Assembly (NCBI RefSeq): GCF_900119845.1
Contig: NZ_FPKU01000002.1
Location: forward strand, 405,381 to 469,380
DNA: 64,000 nucleotides
Direction: 5' to 3'
Source of the DNA: Devosia enhydra
GTDB taxonomy: Bacteria > Pseudomonadota > Alphaproteobacteria > Rhizobiales > Devosiaceae
Position numbers and translations under genes: made by a program. Below, piece by piece: positions 7,318 to 16,933 of this stretch. The notes beneath the pieces are model-generated. The model saw only the letters and a program-made list of their open reading frames with translations. It searched no databases and was not told the DNA's origin. Numbering within the stretch: the first letter of the stretch is position 1; every line of letters begins with the position of its first letter.

Positions 7318-9996
7318 ATGCACCAGGCGCTCTCCCCAGCCCGGCCCGACGACGAGGATACCAGCACCATCACCCCGATGATGGCGCAGTTCCTCGAGAT
7401 CAAGGCGATCAATCCCGGCTATCTGCTGTTTTACCGGATGGGCGATTTCTACGAGCTGTTCTTCGAGGACGCCGAAATCGCCAGCGGCGCGCTCGGGATC
7501 GTGCTGACCAAGCGCGGCAAGCACCGCGGCGCCGACATCCCGATGTGCGGGGTGCCGATCCACGCGGCCAACGACTACCTCAACACGCTTATCCGGCTGG
7601 GGCACCGCGTCGCCATCTGCGAACAGGTCGAGGACCCCGCCGAAGCGAGGAAGCGCGGCAGCAAGTCGGTGGTCAAGCGCGACGTGGTGCGCCTCGTGAC
7701 GCCCGGCACGCTGACCGAGGACGAATTGCTGCCCCAGCGCGGGCCCAACCACCTCGCTGCCCTGGCCATGCTGCGCCATGGCGAGGCCGATTTCGCGCTC
7801 GCATGGGCCGATATCTCGACCGGCGAGATGATGGTGATGGACATTACCGCCGCCGCGCTGGGCGACGAGCTCTCGCGCATTGCGCCGGCCGAATTGCTGC
7901 TGAGCGAAGCCGCTGCCGAGGCGCTGCGGGCGCTGGGGCTCGGGCGGGCGGTGGCCCATATGGTGCTGCGGCCGCCCGAAGCCTTCGATTCGAGCCAGGG
8001 CGCCGAAACGCTGAAATCCGCCTTCGCCGACGGATCGGTGGACCCCACTGCCTTTTCGCGCGCCGCGCGGGCGGCGCTCGGGGCACTCGTTGCCTATGTC
8101 GCCGAGACCCAGAAGGGCGCGGCCCCGGCCCTGAGGCCGCCGACCCAGGAGCGGGTCTCGAGCCATATGGCGATCGATGCGGCCACCCGCTACTCGCTCG
8201 AACTGGTGGAGACCCAGCGCGGCCAGCCGAAGGGCTCGCTGCTGGCGGAAATCGATGCCTGCTGCACCCCGGCGGGCTCGCGGCTCCTGGCGCGGCGGCT
8301 GGTGGCGCCCCTGACCGATGCGAGGGCGATCAACGCACGGCTCGATGCGGTGGCGCGTCTCCTCGAGACGCCGGCGCTGACCCGCGCCATCCGGCAGGGG
8401 CTGCGCGCGGCGCCCGATCTGATGCGGCCCCTGACGCGGCTGTCGCTCGAACGGGGCGGCCCGCGCGATCTCTTTGCCATCGGATCGGCGATCCGCGCGG
8501 CTCGCGATCTGGGAGCGGCGCTTTCGGGAGAGGCGCGGCTGCCGGCCGATCTCTCCGCGATCGCCGAGCATCTGGCGGCGGCGCCCGAGGCGCTGGGCGC
8601 CGAGCTCCTTCTCGCCATTGGCGACAATCCGCCGCTGCTCGCGCGCGAGGGCGGCTTCGTGGCCGAAGGGTATGACGGGGCGCTCGATGGCGAGCGGGCG
8701 CTCGCGAGCGAGACCCGGGCGGTGGTTGCGGCGCTCCAGGCGCGGCTCATCGAGATGACGGGGGTCAAGGCCCTCAAGATCCGCCATAACGGGGTTCTGG
8801 GCTATTATGTCGAGGTGCCCGCCAGCCATGGCCGCACCTTGCTGGAGGGAGATTTTCCCGACCGGTTCCTTCATCGCCAGACCATGGCCAACGCCATGCG
8901 CTTCACCACCGCCGAGCTCAGCGAGCTCGAGGGGCGCATCGCGCGGGCCCACGAAGCGGCCCTCGGGCTCGAGATGGCGATCTTTGCCCGCCTGCGCGAG
9001 GCGGTGCTCATGGAGACCGGGGCGCTGCGCGGGGTGGCCGACGGGCTTGCCGCACTCGACGTGGCGGCGGGCCTTGCCCATCTTTCCGCCGCGCGCGGCT
9101 ATTGCCGCCCGGAGATCGACGACAGCCTCGCCTTCGCCATCGAAGGGGGCCGGCACCCCGTGGTCGAAGCCATGCTGGGAGCGGAGAACCGCACCTTCGT
9201 GGCCAATGACTGCGATCTCTCGGAGGGTGCGCTCTGGCTCGTGACCGGCCCCAACATGGGCGGTAAATCGACCTTCCTGCGCCAGAATGCGGTGATCGCC
9301 ATCCTCGCGCAGACGGGCAGCTTCGTGCCCGCCGCACGGGCCCATATCGGGGTGGTGGACCGGGTGTTTTCCCGCGTCGGCGCGTCGGACGACATCGCCC
9401 ATGGCCGCTCGACCTTCATGGTCGAGATGGTCGAGACGGCCGCCATCCTCAACCGCGCCACCGCCCGCTCGCTGGTCGTGCTCGACGAGATCGGCCGCGG
9501 CACCGCCACCTTCGACGGGCTCTCGATCGCCTGGGCCTGCGCCGAGGCACTGCATGACGAGACCGGCTGCCGCGCCCTGTTCGCGACCCATTTCCATGAG
9601 ATGACCAGCCTTGCCCGCACCCTTGCGAGGGTCTCCAACCACACGATGGCGGTGCGGGAATGGGAAGGCGACGTGGTGTTCCTGCACGAGGTCAAGGGCG
9701 GCGCGGCCGACCGGTCCTACGGGATCCAGGTGGCGCGGCTCGCCGGCATGCCGGACCGGGTGCTCAAGCGCGCCCGGCTTGTGCTCACCACGCTCGAGCG
9801 ACGCTCTTCCGGCGGAAGCGGCGCCGTGCTAGACGATCTGCCGCTGTTCGCCCATCAGCCGCCGCCGCCCGAGCCGCGCACCGATATGGTGCAGACCCTG
9901 CTCGACAGCCTGAGGCCTGACGAAATGTCGCCGCGCCAGGCGCTCGACGCCCTCTACGACCTGAAAAAAGCCCGTGATGCCGCCAGCCGACGCTGA
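7318..9996 (+). CDS. mutS: DNA mismatch repair protein MutS
   Basis: 892-residue mismatch recognition ATPase. The mismatch-reading motif is at residues 43-46 (DFYE, with the intercalating phenylalanine F44). The connector, lever and clamp regions follow, and the C-terminal ATPase carries Walker A GPNMGGKST at 644-652, Walker B LDEIGRGTATFDG and the ATHFHEM motif. Full length for the family. The ATG at 7318 is preferred over upstream in-frame codons because MHQALSPARP leads straight into domain I. Its last 20 bases overlap glnD, so the two are probably co-transcribed, an arrangement common in Hyphomicrobiales. Confidence 0.96.
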   Translation: MHQALSPARPDDEDTSTITPMMAQFLEIKAINPGYLLFYRMGDFYELFFEDAEIASGALGIVLTKRGKHRGADIPMCGVPIHAANDYLNTLIRLGHRVAICEQVEDPAEARKRGSKSVVKRDVVRLVTPGTLTEDELLPQRGPNHLAALAMLRHGEADFALAWADISTGEMMVMDITAAALGDELSRIAPAELLLSEAAAEALRALGLGRAVAHMVLRPPEAFDSSQGAETLKSAFADGSVDPTAFSRAARAALGALVAYVAETQKGAAPALRPPTQERVSSHMAIDAATRYSLELVETQRGQPKGSLLAEIDACCTPAGSRLLARRLVAPLTDARAINARLDAVARLLETPALTRAIRQGLRAAPDLMRPLTRLSLERGGPRDLFAIGSAIRAARDLGAALSGEARLPADLSAIAEHLAAAPEALGAELLLAIGDNPPLLAREGGFVAEGYDGALDGERALASETRAVVAALQARLIEMTGVKALKIRHNGVLGYYVEVPASHGRTLLEGDFPDRFLHRQTMANAMRFTTAELSELEGRIARAHEAALGLEMAIFARLREAVLMETGALRGVADGLAALDVAAGLAHLSAARGYCRPEIDDSLAFAIEGGRHPVVEAMLGAENRTFVANDCDLSEGALWLVTGPNMGGKSTFLRQNAVIAILAQTGSFVPAARAHIGVVDRVFSRVGASDDIAHGRSTFMVEMVETAAILNRATARSLVVLDEIGRGTATFDGLSIAWACAEALHDETGCRALFATHFHEMTSLARTLARVSNHTMAVREWEGDVVFLHEVKGGAADRSYGIQVARLAGMPDRVLKRARLVLTTLERRSSGGSGAVLDDLPLFAHQPPPPEPRTDMVQTLLDSLRPDEMSPRQALDALYDLKKARDAASRR

Positions 9997-12814
9997 CATC
10001 CGCACCAAAGCCGACGCCGACGCGCCCCCTCAGGCCCGGCCGGCCTTCGCGCCCATGCGGGCCGACGCCATTTTGTCGATCATCCTGGGCGAACTGGCCG
10101 AGGCTAAGGCCAATTCCACCGAGGGCCGCGCCGTGGCGCTCGCGGTGCTGCGCCGCACCCTCGCCGATGCGCGGGCGGGCGCGCGGGCCGACCTCATCGC
10201 CACGCGGCGGGGCACGCGCTGCGCCGAGACCCTCGCCCAGGCCGAGGACGAGATCGTCCGCGCCATTCACCTCTTCGCCACGCGCCATGTCTACCGGCTC
10301 GACAACCCTTCGGGCGCCGAGACCATCGCGCTGGCCGCCGTGGGCGGGTATGGACGCGGCACGCTGGCGCCGGGTTCGGACATCGACCTGCTCTTCATCC
10401 TGCCCTACAAGCAGACCCCCTGGGGCGAGCAGATCACCGAATATGTGCTCTACATGCTCTGGGACCTCGGCCAGAAGGTGGGCCATGCGGTGCGCTCGGT
10501 GGATGAGTGCCTGCGCATGGCCAAGGCCGACATGACGGTGCGCACCGCGACCCTCGAGGCCCGGTTCCTCACGGGGGATACCGCACTTTTCGAGGAGCTG
10601 ACCCGCCGCTTTGCCAGCGAGATCGTGCCCCGCACGGGCCCCGAATTCATCGCCGCCAAGATGGCCGAGCGCGACGAGCGCCACAAGCAGATGGGCAATA
10701 CCCGCTATGTGGTGGAGCCCAACATCAAGGACGGCAAGGGCGGCCTGCGCGACCTCAACACGCTGTTCTGGATCGGCAAATATTTCTATCAGGTGCGCAC
10801 GAGCCACGAGCTCATCGAGAAAAGCGTGTTCTCGGCGGCCGAATACCGGCTCTTCCAGCGGGCCGAGGACTTTCTGTGGGCGGTGCGCTGCCACATGCAC
10901 TATCTCACCGGCCGGGCCGAGGAGAAGCTGACCTTCGATATCCAGCCCGAGCTCGCCGAAGCCATGGGCTATACCCAAAGGCTCGGGATGCTGGGGGTGG
11001 AGCGCTTCATGAAGCGCTATTTCCTCGTGGCCAAGGATGTGGGGGACCTGACCCGCATCTTCTGCACCAGCCTCGAATTCGCCCATGCCAAGGACATGGA
11101 CCTCGTGGGCCGCGTGCTCGCGCCCTTCCGGCGCGGCCAGGTCAAGATCAAGGGCGAGCCCGACTTCATCGTCGATACCGGCCGGCTCAACATCGCGAGC
11201 CCCAGCGCCTTCGAAAAGGATCCGACGAACCTCATCAAGCTGTTTCTCGTGGCCGGGCGCGAGCAGCTGCTGCTGCATCCCGAACTGGTCAAGGCAGTGC
11301 GCCGCTCGCTGCGCCTGATCGACGGGGACCTGCGCAACAATGCGCGCGCCAATGGCTATTTCCTCGCGATCCTCACCGCGCCGGCCTCGGTGGAGCGCAT
11401 CCTGCGGGCGATGAACGAGAGCGGGGTGCTGGGCAAGTTCGTGCCCGATTTCGGCAAGATCGTCGCGCTCATGCAGTTCAACATGTACCACCACTATACG
11501 GTGGACGAGCACCTGATCCGCGCCGTGGGCGTGATGGCCGAGATCGCCAATGGCGGGCTCAGGACCGAACTGCCCCTGACCCACGAGCTCCTGCCCCAGC
11601 TCAACGACACGCGCCTGCTCTATATCGCGCTTTTCCTCCACGACATCGCCAAGGGCCGGCTCGAGGACCATTCGCTGGTGGGCGCGCGCATCGCCCGCAA
11701 GTTCTGCCAGAGGCTGGGGCTCTCAGCGGCAGAGACCGAGACGGTGGCCTGGCTCGTCGAACATCACCTCGTGATGAGCCAGGTGGCCCAGAGCCGCGAC
11801 CTGCAGGACCCCGAGACCGCCAAGGCCTTCGCCGATGTGGTGCAGAGCCCGCAGCGGCTGGCGCTGCTGATGATCCTCACCGCCTGCGACATCCGCGCCG
11901 TGGGGCCCGGGGTGTGGACGGGCTGGAAGGGCTCACTCCTGCGGGCGCTCTATTTTGCCACCGAGCCGCTGCTCTCGGGCGGGCATTCGCAGGTGACCCA
12001 GTCGGACCGCATCGAGGAGGCCCGCACCGCCCTGCGCGCCGCGCTCTCGGATGGCGGGCAGGGCTGGCCCGAAGACGAGCTCGACGCCTATATCGAGCGC
12101 CACTACGACCATTACTGGCTGCGCGCCGAGCCCGAACTGCAGATCGAACACGCCCGCATGATCCGGCAGGCGGACAGAGCGGGCGAGGCCTTTGCCGGCT
12201 CGATCCGTGTCAAGGCCTTCGAGAGCATCACGGAAGTCTCGTTCTATACACCCGACCATCCGCGGCTGCTCTCGCTGATCGCGGGCGCCTGCACGATGTG
12301 CGAGGCCTCGATCATCGGGGCGCAGATCTTCAATACGCGCGACGGGCACGCGGTCGACACCTTCCGCCTGCGGCGTGCCTTCACCTCGGACGAGGACGAA
12401 AAGGTGCGCGCCACCCGCATCATCAAGACGGTGGAGCAGCTGCTCGAGGGCAAGCGCAACATCCTCATCGACCTGGGCAAGGAGAGCCGGCGCGACCGGC
12501 GGCTCAAGCCGTTCACCCTGCCGGCCGAAGTGCATGTCTCTAACGCGCTCTCGGAAAAATTCACCGTCATCGAGGTCTCGGGCCTCGATCGCACGGGGCT
12601 GCTGCACCTCCTCACCCGCGCCATCTCCGATCTCAACCTCACCATCGGTTCTGCCCATATCGGCACCTATGGCGAAAAGGCGGTCGACGTCTTTTACGTC
12701 ACCGACCTCACGGGGCAGAAGATCATCTCCAAGCCGCGCCAGCGCCGCATCCGCGATGCGCTGATGGCCGTGTTCGGCGCGAGCCGCGACGGAGGCGGCA
12801 AGGCCAATGGGTGA
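9977..12814 (+). CDS. glnD: Bifunctional [protein-PII] uridylyltransferase/uridylyl-removing enzyme GlnD
   Basis: Central nitrogen sensor of about 945 residues that adds UMP to PII proteins when glutamine is low and removes it when glutamine is high. The nucleotidyltransferase site is GGYGRGTLAPGSDIDLLF (about residues 117-134), the HD uridylyl-removing site is FLHDIAKGRLEDH (H555, D556), and two ACT glutamine-sensing domains lie at the C-terminus (starting near VSFYTPDH and IEVSGLDRTG). The ATG at 9977 is directly preceded by an in-frame GTG (9974), which is also possible. The start lies inside mutS. Confidence 0.95.
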   Translation: MPPADADIRTKADADAPPQARPAFAPMRADAILSIILGELAEAKANSTEGRAVALAVLRRTLADARAGARADLIATRRGTRCAETLAQAEDEIVRAIHLFATRHVYRLDNPSGAETIALAAVGGYGRGTLAPGSDIDLLFILPYKQTPWGEQITEYVLYMLWDLGQKVGHAVRSVDECLRMAKADMTVRTATLEARFLTGDTALFEELTRRFASEIVPRTGPEFIAAKMAERDERHKQMGNTRYVVEPNIKDGKGGLRDLNTLFWIGKYFYQVRTSHELIEKSVFSAAEYRLFQRAEDFLWAVRCHMHYLTGRAEEKLTFDIQPELAEAMGYTQRLGMLGVERFMKRYFLVAKDVGDLTRIFCTSLEFAHAKDMDLVGRVLAPFRRGQVKIKGEPDFIVDTGRLNIASPSAFEKDPTNLIKLFLVAGREQLLLHPELVKAVRRSLRLIDGDLRNNARANGYFLAILTAPASVERILRAMNESGVLGKFVPDFGKIVALMQFNMYHHYTVDEHLIRAVGVMAEIANGGLRTELPLTHELLPQLNDTRLLYIALFLHDIAKGRLEDHSLVGARIARKFCQRLGLSAAETETVAWLVEHHLVMSQVAQSRDLQDPETAKAFADVVQSPQRLALLMILTACDIRAVGPGVWTGWKGSLLRALYFATEPLLSGGHSQVTQSDRIEEARTALRAALSDGGQGWPEDELDAYIERHYDHYWLRAEPELQIEHARMIRQADRAGEAFAGSIRVKAFESITEVSFYTPDHPRLLSLIAGACTMCEASIIGAQIFNTRDGHAVDTFRLRRAFTSDEDEKVRATRIIKTVEQLLEGKRNILIDLGKESRRDRRLKPFTLPAEVHVSNALSEKFTVIEVSGLDRTGLLHLLTRAISDLNLTIGSAHIGTYGEKAVDVFYVTDLTGQKIISKPRQRRIRDALMAVFGASRDGGGKANG

Positions 12815-12829
12815 TCTCGGACAGCCCGA

Positions 12830-12886
12830 CCCTCGTCCTTCGAGGCGTGTCCGGGCTTGGCCCGGACGCGCACCTCAGGATGAGGG
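12830..12886. repeat. Imperfect palindromic intergenic repeat (CCTCGTCCTTCGAGG type)
   Basis: The spacer between glnD and murJ starts CCTCGTCCTTCGAGG, has a strong inner stem TCCGGGC-TTG-GCCCGGA, and ends CACCTCAGGATGAGG, the approximate complement of the first arm. This outline matches a small palindromic repeat found dispersed between genes in many Hyphomicrobiales genomes. It may also act as the glnD transcript end, although no T-run follows. Confidence 0.65.
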
Positions 12887-12931
12887 TCTCATCAGGGCAA
12901 CGCTCGACCTGCGCCGGCGTGTCGGCCGGCC

Positions 12932-14491
12932 ATGAGCCTTTACCGCAACATCCTCTCGGTGGGGGGGCTGACGCTGCTGAGCCGCGTCTTCGGCTTCGTG
13001 CGCGACGCGATGATGGCGGCGGTGCTGGGCACGGGGCTTGCGGCGGACGCGTTCTACGCCGCCTTCCGCTTCCCCAATCTCTTCCGCCGGCTCTTTGCCG
13101 AGGGCGCGTTCAATACCGCCTTCGTGCCGATGTTTTCGGGTGCGCTCGAAACCGGTGGCGCCGATCACGCGAAGGCGCTGGCGTCGCACATCATGGCCTG
13201 GCTCACCGCCGCGCTGGTGGTGGTGACGATCCTTGCCGAAATCTTCATGCCGGTGCTGCTGCAGCCCTTTGTACCGGGCTTTCTCGATGATCGGGACAAA
13301 TACGAGCTGACGGTTCTGCTCACCCGCATCCTCTTTCCCTATCTCGCCTGCATGAGCCTGATGGCGGCCTATGGCGCGATTCTGAACAGCCTGGGGCGCT
13401 ATTTCGCTGCCGCCTTCGCCCCCGTGCTGCTCAATATCGTCTCGATCGTCGCGATGATCCCGCTGATCATCCTCGCCGTCCAAGGGTCGGAGGCGGCTGT
13501 GTGGGTGGCGATCGCGACGCTCGCCGCCGGCTTCGTGCAGCTTTATGCGGTGTGGGAGGCAGTGCGGCGGGCCGGCATGCTGCCGCGCTTCGCCCTGCCC
13601 CGGCTCGACCCCGAGGTGCGCCGCTTCTGGGCGCTGGCGGTGCCGGCGATCCTCACCGGGGGCATCACGCAGATCAATATCTTCGTGGGCACCATCATCG
13701 CCTCGGGGGCGGCGGGGGCGATCTCGTACCTCTATTATGCCGACCGGCTCTACCAGCTGCCGCTCGGCATCATCGGCATCGCCATCGGCACGGTGCTCCT
13801 GCCCGAGCTTTCCAAGGCGCTCAAGGGCAAGCGGATGGAGGAAGCGCACGGGTTGCAGAGCCAGTCGCTGCTGATCGCCATGCTCCTGTCGCTGCCGGCC
13901 GCCGCCGCACTCGTGGCGCTGGCCGAACCCATCGTGCGGGTGCTGTTCGAGCGCGGCGCCTTTACCCCCGAGGCGAGCACCGAGACGGCGCGCGCCCTTG
14001 TTGCGTTTGCCTGGGGCCTGCCGGCCTTCGTGCTCATACGCGTGCTGCAACCGGGGTTCTTTGCCCGCGAGGACACGCGCACGCCCACGGTTTTCGCCGG
14101 CCTGTCGGTGGTGCTCAACATCGCTTTGTCGCTGCTGCTCTTTCCAAGCCTTTCCCATGTCGGCATCGCGATTGCGACGACCGTTTCGGCCTGGGCCAAT
14201 ACCGGGCTCCTGGCGCTGTTCCTCGCGCGGCGCGGGCATTTCCTCATGCCCATGGCCGAAGCCCGAAGGCTGGGCCTGATCCTCCTCTCGGCGCTCGTTA
14301 TGGCGGGGCTGCTCTGGGGCCTGCTGCTGACCATTGCGCCGGTGTTCACGCCCGGCGGATCGTTCGTCCTCCAGGCGCTGGCGCTGGCCGGGCTCTGCGC
14401 CATCGGCTTTCTCGTCTATTTCGGCGCGGTGCACTGGAGCGGCGCGATGCGGCTGGGGGCGCTGCTGCGCCGGCTCAAGCGGAGCGGCTGA
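12932..14491 (+). CDS. murJ: Lipid II flippase MurJ (MviN)
   Basis: 519-residue polytopic membrane protein of the MOP superfamily that moves the peptidoglycan precursor lipid II across the inner membrane. About 14 hydrophobic segments are visible. Typical signatures: SRVFGFVRDAMMA at the N-terminus, FRFPNLFRRLFAEGAFN with conserved arginines in the first loop, and YYADRLYQLPLGIIGIAIGT in the middle. Full length. ATG 12932 is the first start beyond the palindromic repeat that follows glnD. Confidence 0.95.
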   Translation: MSLYRNILSVGGLTLLSRVFGFVRDAMMAAVLGTGLAADAFYAAFRFPNLFRRLFAEGAFNTAFVPMFSGALETGGADHAKALASHIMAWLTAALVVVTILAEIFMPVLLQPFVPGFLDDRDKYELTVLLTRILFPYLACMSLMAAYGAILNSLGRYFAAAFAPVLLNIVSIVAMIPLIILAVQGSEAAVWVAIATLAAGFVQLYAVWEAVRRAGMLPRFALPRLDPEVRRFWALAVPAILTGGITQINIFVGTIIASGAAGAISYLYYADRLYQLPLGIIGIAIGTVLLPELSKALKGKRMEEAHGLQSQSLLIAMLLSLPAAAALVALAEPIVRVLFERGAFTPEASTETARALVAFAWGLPAFVLIRVLQPGFFAREDTRTPTVFAGLSVVLNIALSLLLFPSLSHVGIAIATTVSAWANTGLLALFLARRGHFLMPMAEARRLGLILLSALVMAGLLWGLLLTIAPVFTPGGSFVLQALALAGLCAIGFLVYFGAVHWSGAMRLGALLRRLKRSG

Positions 14492-14581
14492 GAGGCCCGG
14501 CCCGGGTGCCGAGGCTTGTCGGGCCGGCACCAAGCCTGCTAACAGCGCGCAACCCTTGCTCACAGCGATCTGGCTCGACCC

Positions 14582-15622
14582 ATGGCTTTCACCCCGCGCG
14601 TCTTTTCCGGCATCCAGCCCTCGGGCGATCTGCACCTGGGCAATTATCTGGGCGCCATCCGGCGCTTCGTGCCGCTGCAGGACACCCACGAGACGCTCTA
14701 TTGCGTCGTCGACATGCACGCCATCACGGTCTGGCAGGAGCCCGAGGCGCTGCGCCGCGCCACCCGCGAGGTGGCCGCCGCCTTCATCGCCGCCGGCATC
14801 GACCCCAAGCGCTCGATCATCTTCAACCAGTCGCAGGTGGCCGAGCATGCCGAGCTCGCCTGGGTGTTCAACTGCATCGCCCGCATCGGCTGGATGAACC
14901 GCATGACGCAGTTCAAGGACAAGGCCGGCAAGAACAGCGAGAATGTCTCGCTGGGGCTTCTGGCCTATCCCTCCCTGATGGCCGCCGACATCCTGCTCTA
15001 CAAGGCCACCCAGGTGCCGGTGGGCGACGACCAGAAGCAGCATCTGGAACTCACCCGCGACATCGCCGCCAAGTTCAACAATGATTATGCCCAGACCATC
15101 AAGGCGCTGGGACTGGGCGGGGACACGGGCGAATTCTTCCCCATGACCGACCCGCTGATCGCCGGGCCCGCCACGCGCATCATGAGCCTGCGGGACGGGA
15201 CCAAGAAGATGAGCAAGTCGGACCCCTCCGACCAGTCGCGCATCTCGCTGCTCGACGATGCCGACGCCATCGCCAAGAAGATCCGCCGCGCCACCACCGA
15301 CCCGGCCGAACTGCCCGAGACGGTCGAGGGCCTTGCCGGCCGGCCCGAGGCCGACAATCTCGTAGGCATCTATGCGGCGCTCTCGGACAGGAGCAAGCCC
15401 GAGGTGCTGGCCGAATTCGGCGGCAAGGGCTGGGGTGTGTTCAAGCCAGCGCTGGCCGATCTCGCCGTCTCGGTGCTCTCGCCGATGAGCACGAGGATGC
15501 GCGAGCTGCTCGATGACCCCGAAACCATCGACGGTGTGCTGCGCGACGGCGGGGCGCGGGCCCGCGCCATCGCCGCCCCGATCATGGATGAGGTCCGCAG
15601 GATCGTCGGCTTCGTACGCTAG
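14582..15622 (+). CDS. trpS: Tryptophan--tRNA ligase
   Basis: 346-residue class I aminoacyl-tRNA synthetase charging tRNA-Trp. The ATP-binding HIGH-type motif appears as DLHLGNYLG at about residues 17-25 and the second signature KMSKS at 209-213. Length and order of motifs are normal. It follows murJ by 90 bases on the same strand; no terminator is obvious between them. Confidence 0.96.
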   Translation: MAFTPRVFSGIQPSGDLHLGNYLGAIRRFVPLQDTHETLYCVVDMHAITVWQEPEALRRATREVAAAFIAAGIDPKRSIIFNQSQVAEHAELAWVFNCIARIGWMNRMTQFKDKAGKNSENVSLGLLAYPSLMAADILLYKATQVPVGDDQKQHLELTRDIAAKFNNDYAQTIKALGLGGDTGEFFPMTDPLIAGPATRIMSLRDGTKKMSKSDPSDQSRISLLDDADAIAKKIRRATTDPAELPETVEGLAGRPEADNLVGIYAALSDRSKPEVLAEFGGKGWGVFKPALADLAVSVLSPMSTRMRELLDDPETIDGVLRDGGARARAIAAPIMDEVRRIVGFVR

Positions 15623-15713
15623 AGGCAGCGTCAGCCGGTCGGCGGGCCGCAACTGGACAGTCCGGGCCGGCAATGGCAGGCTCCGGCTTTCCCGCAAATC
15701 AGGAGTGCCGAGG

Positions 15714-16226
15714 ATGAGTGAAACGGATCAAGCCCCCGTGCCTCCCGAGCCGGTGCGGGACTACAAGCGCAAATTCCTCGTGGTCATCGACGATACCGAG
15801 GAATGCGATCGCGCCGTGACCTTCGCGGCCGGCCGCGTCAAGCGCACGGGCGGCACGGTGGTGCTGCTCTCGGTGATCGAGAGCGAGGATTTCACCCAGT
15901 TCCTCGGGGTCGAGGAGGTGATGCGGGCCGAAGCGCGCGAGGCTGCCGAGACGCTGCTCGACCAGCGCATCGCGCGCATCAACGAGATCGGCGGGGTGCG
16001 AACCGAGACGGTCATCCGCGAGGGCCGGCCGGTCGAGGAGATCGAGAAGGTGATCGCCGCCGATTCCAGCATCGCCATTCTCGTCCTGGCTGCATCGGCC
16101 TCCAATGAAGGGCCGGGCCCGCTAGTTTCGGCCTTTGCCACCCGAAGCGGCGCCAAGGCCCTGCCGCTGCTGATCACCATCGTGCCGGGCGCCTTGACCG
16201 ACGAACAGATCGCCGCGCTGACCTGA
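15714..16226 (+). CDS. Universal stress protein (UspA) family
   Basis: 170-residue single-domain protein of the UspA fold. Strand 1 gives FLVVIDDTEECDRAVTFAA, followed by alternating helices and strands, ending VLAASASNEGPGPLVSAFA where ATP-binding members have G-x2-G-x9-G-(S/T); here the glycines are only partly kept, so nucleotide binding is uncertain. The ATG has a GAGG ribosome site 4 bases upstream and an AGGAG further up. Downstream lies the Nfu gene with its own apparent control site. Role likely stress-related but not specified by the sequence. Confidence 0.8.
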   Translation: MSETDQAPVPPEPVRDYKRKFLVVIDDTEECDRAVTFAAGRVKRTGGTVVLLSVIESEDFTQFLGVEEVMRAEAREAAETLLDQRIARINEIGGVRTETVIREGRPVEEIEKVIAADSSIAILVLAASASNEGPGPLVSAFATRSGAKALPLLITIVPGALTDEQIAALT

Positions 16227-16266
16227 TCGCCCGCAACCCCTTGCGTCCGGCGCCGCGGAACATTAA

Positions 16267-16283
16267 TTTAGAACCGTTCCAAA
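16267..16283 (+). promoter_or_regulatory. Irr-box-like (iron control element) operator before the Nfu gene
   Basis: TTTAGAAC-C-GTTCCAAA is a near-perfect 8-1-8 palindrome with one mismatch and fits the alphaproteobacterial Irr-box/ICE outline TTTAGAA-N3-TTCTAAA. It ends 16 bases before the start of the Fe-S scaffold gene, so Irr bound there would block transcription when iron or heme is low. An irr gene is present in the same window (52920-53363). The assignment is by eye. Confidence 0.6.
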
Positions 16284-16299
16284 CGAAAGTTCCGCGCCG

Positions 16300-16860
16300 A
16301 TGTTCATCCAGACCGAAGCCACGCCCAATCCGGCAACGCTCAAGTTCCTGCCCGGTCGCGAGGTGCTCGTGGGCGAGCCGCGCGATTTCCGCGACATGGA
16401 GGCGGCCAGCGCCTCTCCGCTCGCCGAGGCATTGTTCGAGATCGGCGGCGTTACCGGCGTGTTCCTGGGATCGGACTTCATCTCGGTGACCAAGGATTCG
16501 AGCGAGTGGGGCCATATCAAGCCGGCCGTGCTCGGCGCGATCATGGATCATTTCCTCTCCGGCCGCCCGGTTCTGGCCGATTCCTCGGTGCAGCACGATG
16601 CCGAGGAGGGCGAGTTCTTCGCCGAGGACGACAAGGAAACCGTCGAGGTGATCAAGGAGCTGCTCGCCACCCGCGTGCGCCCGGCCGTGGCCATGGATGG
16701 CGGGGACATCACCTTCAAGGGCTTCCGCGACGGCACGGTCTTCCTGCACATGCAGGGAGCCTGTTCGGGCTGCCCCTCCTCGACCGCCACGCTCAAGAGC
16801 GGCATCGAGAACCTCCTCCGGCACTTCGTGCCCGGCGTCGAGGCCGTGCAGCAGATCTGA
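16300..16860 (+). CDS. Nfu-type iron-sulfur cluster scaffold protein
   Basis: 186-residue protein with an N-terminal Nfu domain (starting MFIQTEATPNPATLKF, the classic opening of this family) and a C-terminal NifU-like domain holding the cluster-binding pair C155-x2-C158 in GACSGCPSSTATLKSGIE. It carries and delivers Fe-S clusters to client proteins in the cytoplasm. Length is typical of the alphaproteobacterial form. The Irr-box-like site directly upstream suggests iron control. It is followed after 73 bases by tsaB; the spacer contains a GGCCGG stem and an imperfect GGAAAAGTGG-type repeat. Confidence 0.9.
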   Translation: MFIQTEATPNPATLKFLPGREVLVGEPRDFRDMEAASASPLAEALFEIGGVTGVFLGSDFISVTKDSSEWGHIKPAVLGAIMDHFLSGRPVLADSSVQHDAEEGEFFAEDDKETVEVIKELLATRVRPAVAMDGGDITFKGFRDGTVFLHMQGACSGCPSSTATLKSGIENLLRHFVPGVEAVQQI

Positions 16861-16933
16861 CCGGCCGGGCTCTGCCGGCCCGTTGCGGAAAAGTGGTTTC
16901 CCCTTTTTCGGCAAAGCCTTTATGTGACGCTTT

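Noticed and set aside
7303-9687. Long minus-strand open frame opposite mutS
   Set aside because: Shadow of a GC-rich gene: the plus strand encodes a full MutS with all motifs, and the antisense product has no recognisable domain.
12875-15697. 940-codon minus-strand open frame opposite murJ and trpS
   Set aside because: Spans two unrelated real genes and the spacer; low-complexity histidine/arginine-rich product typical of antisense frames in GC-rich DNA.
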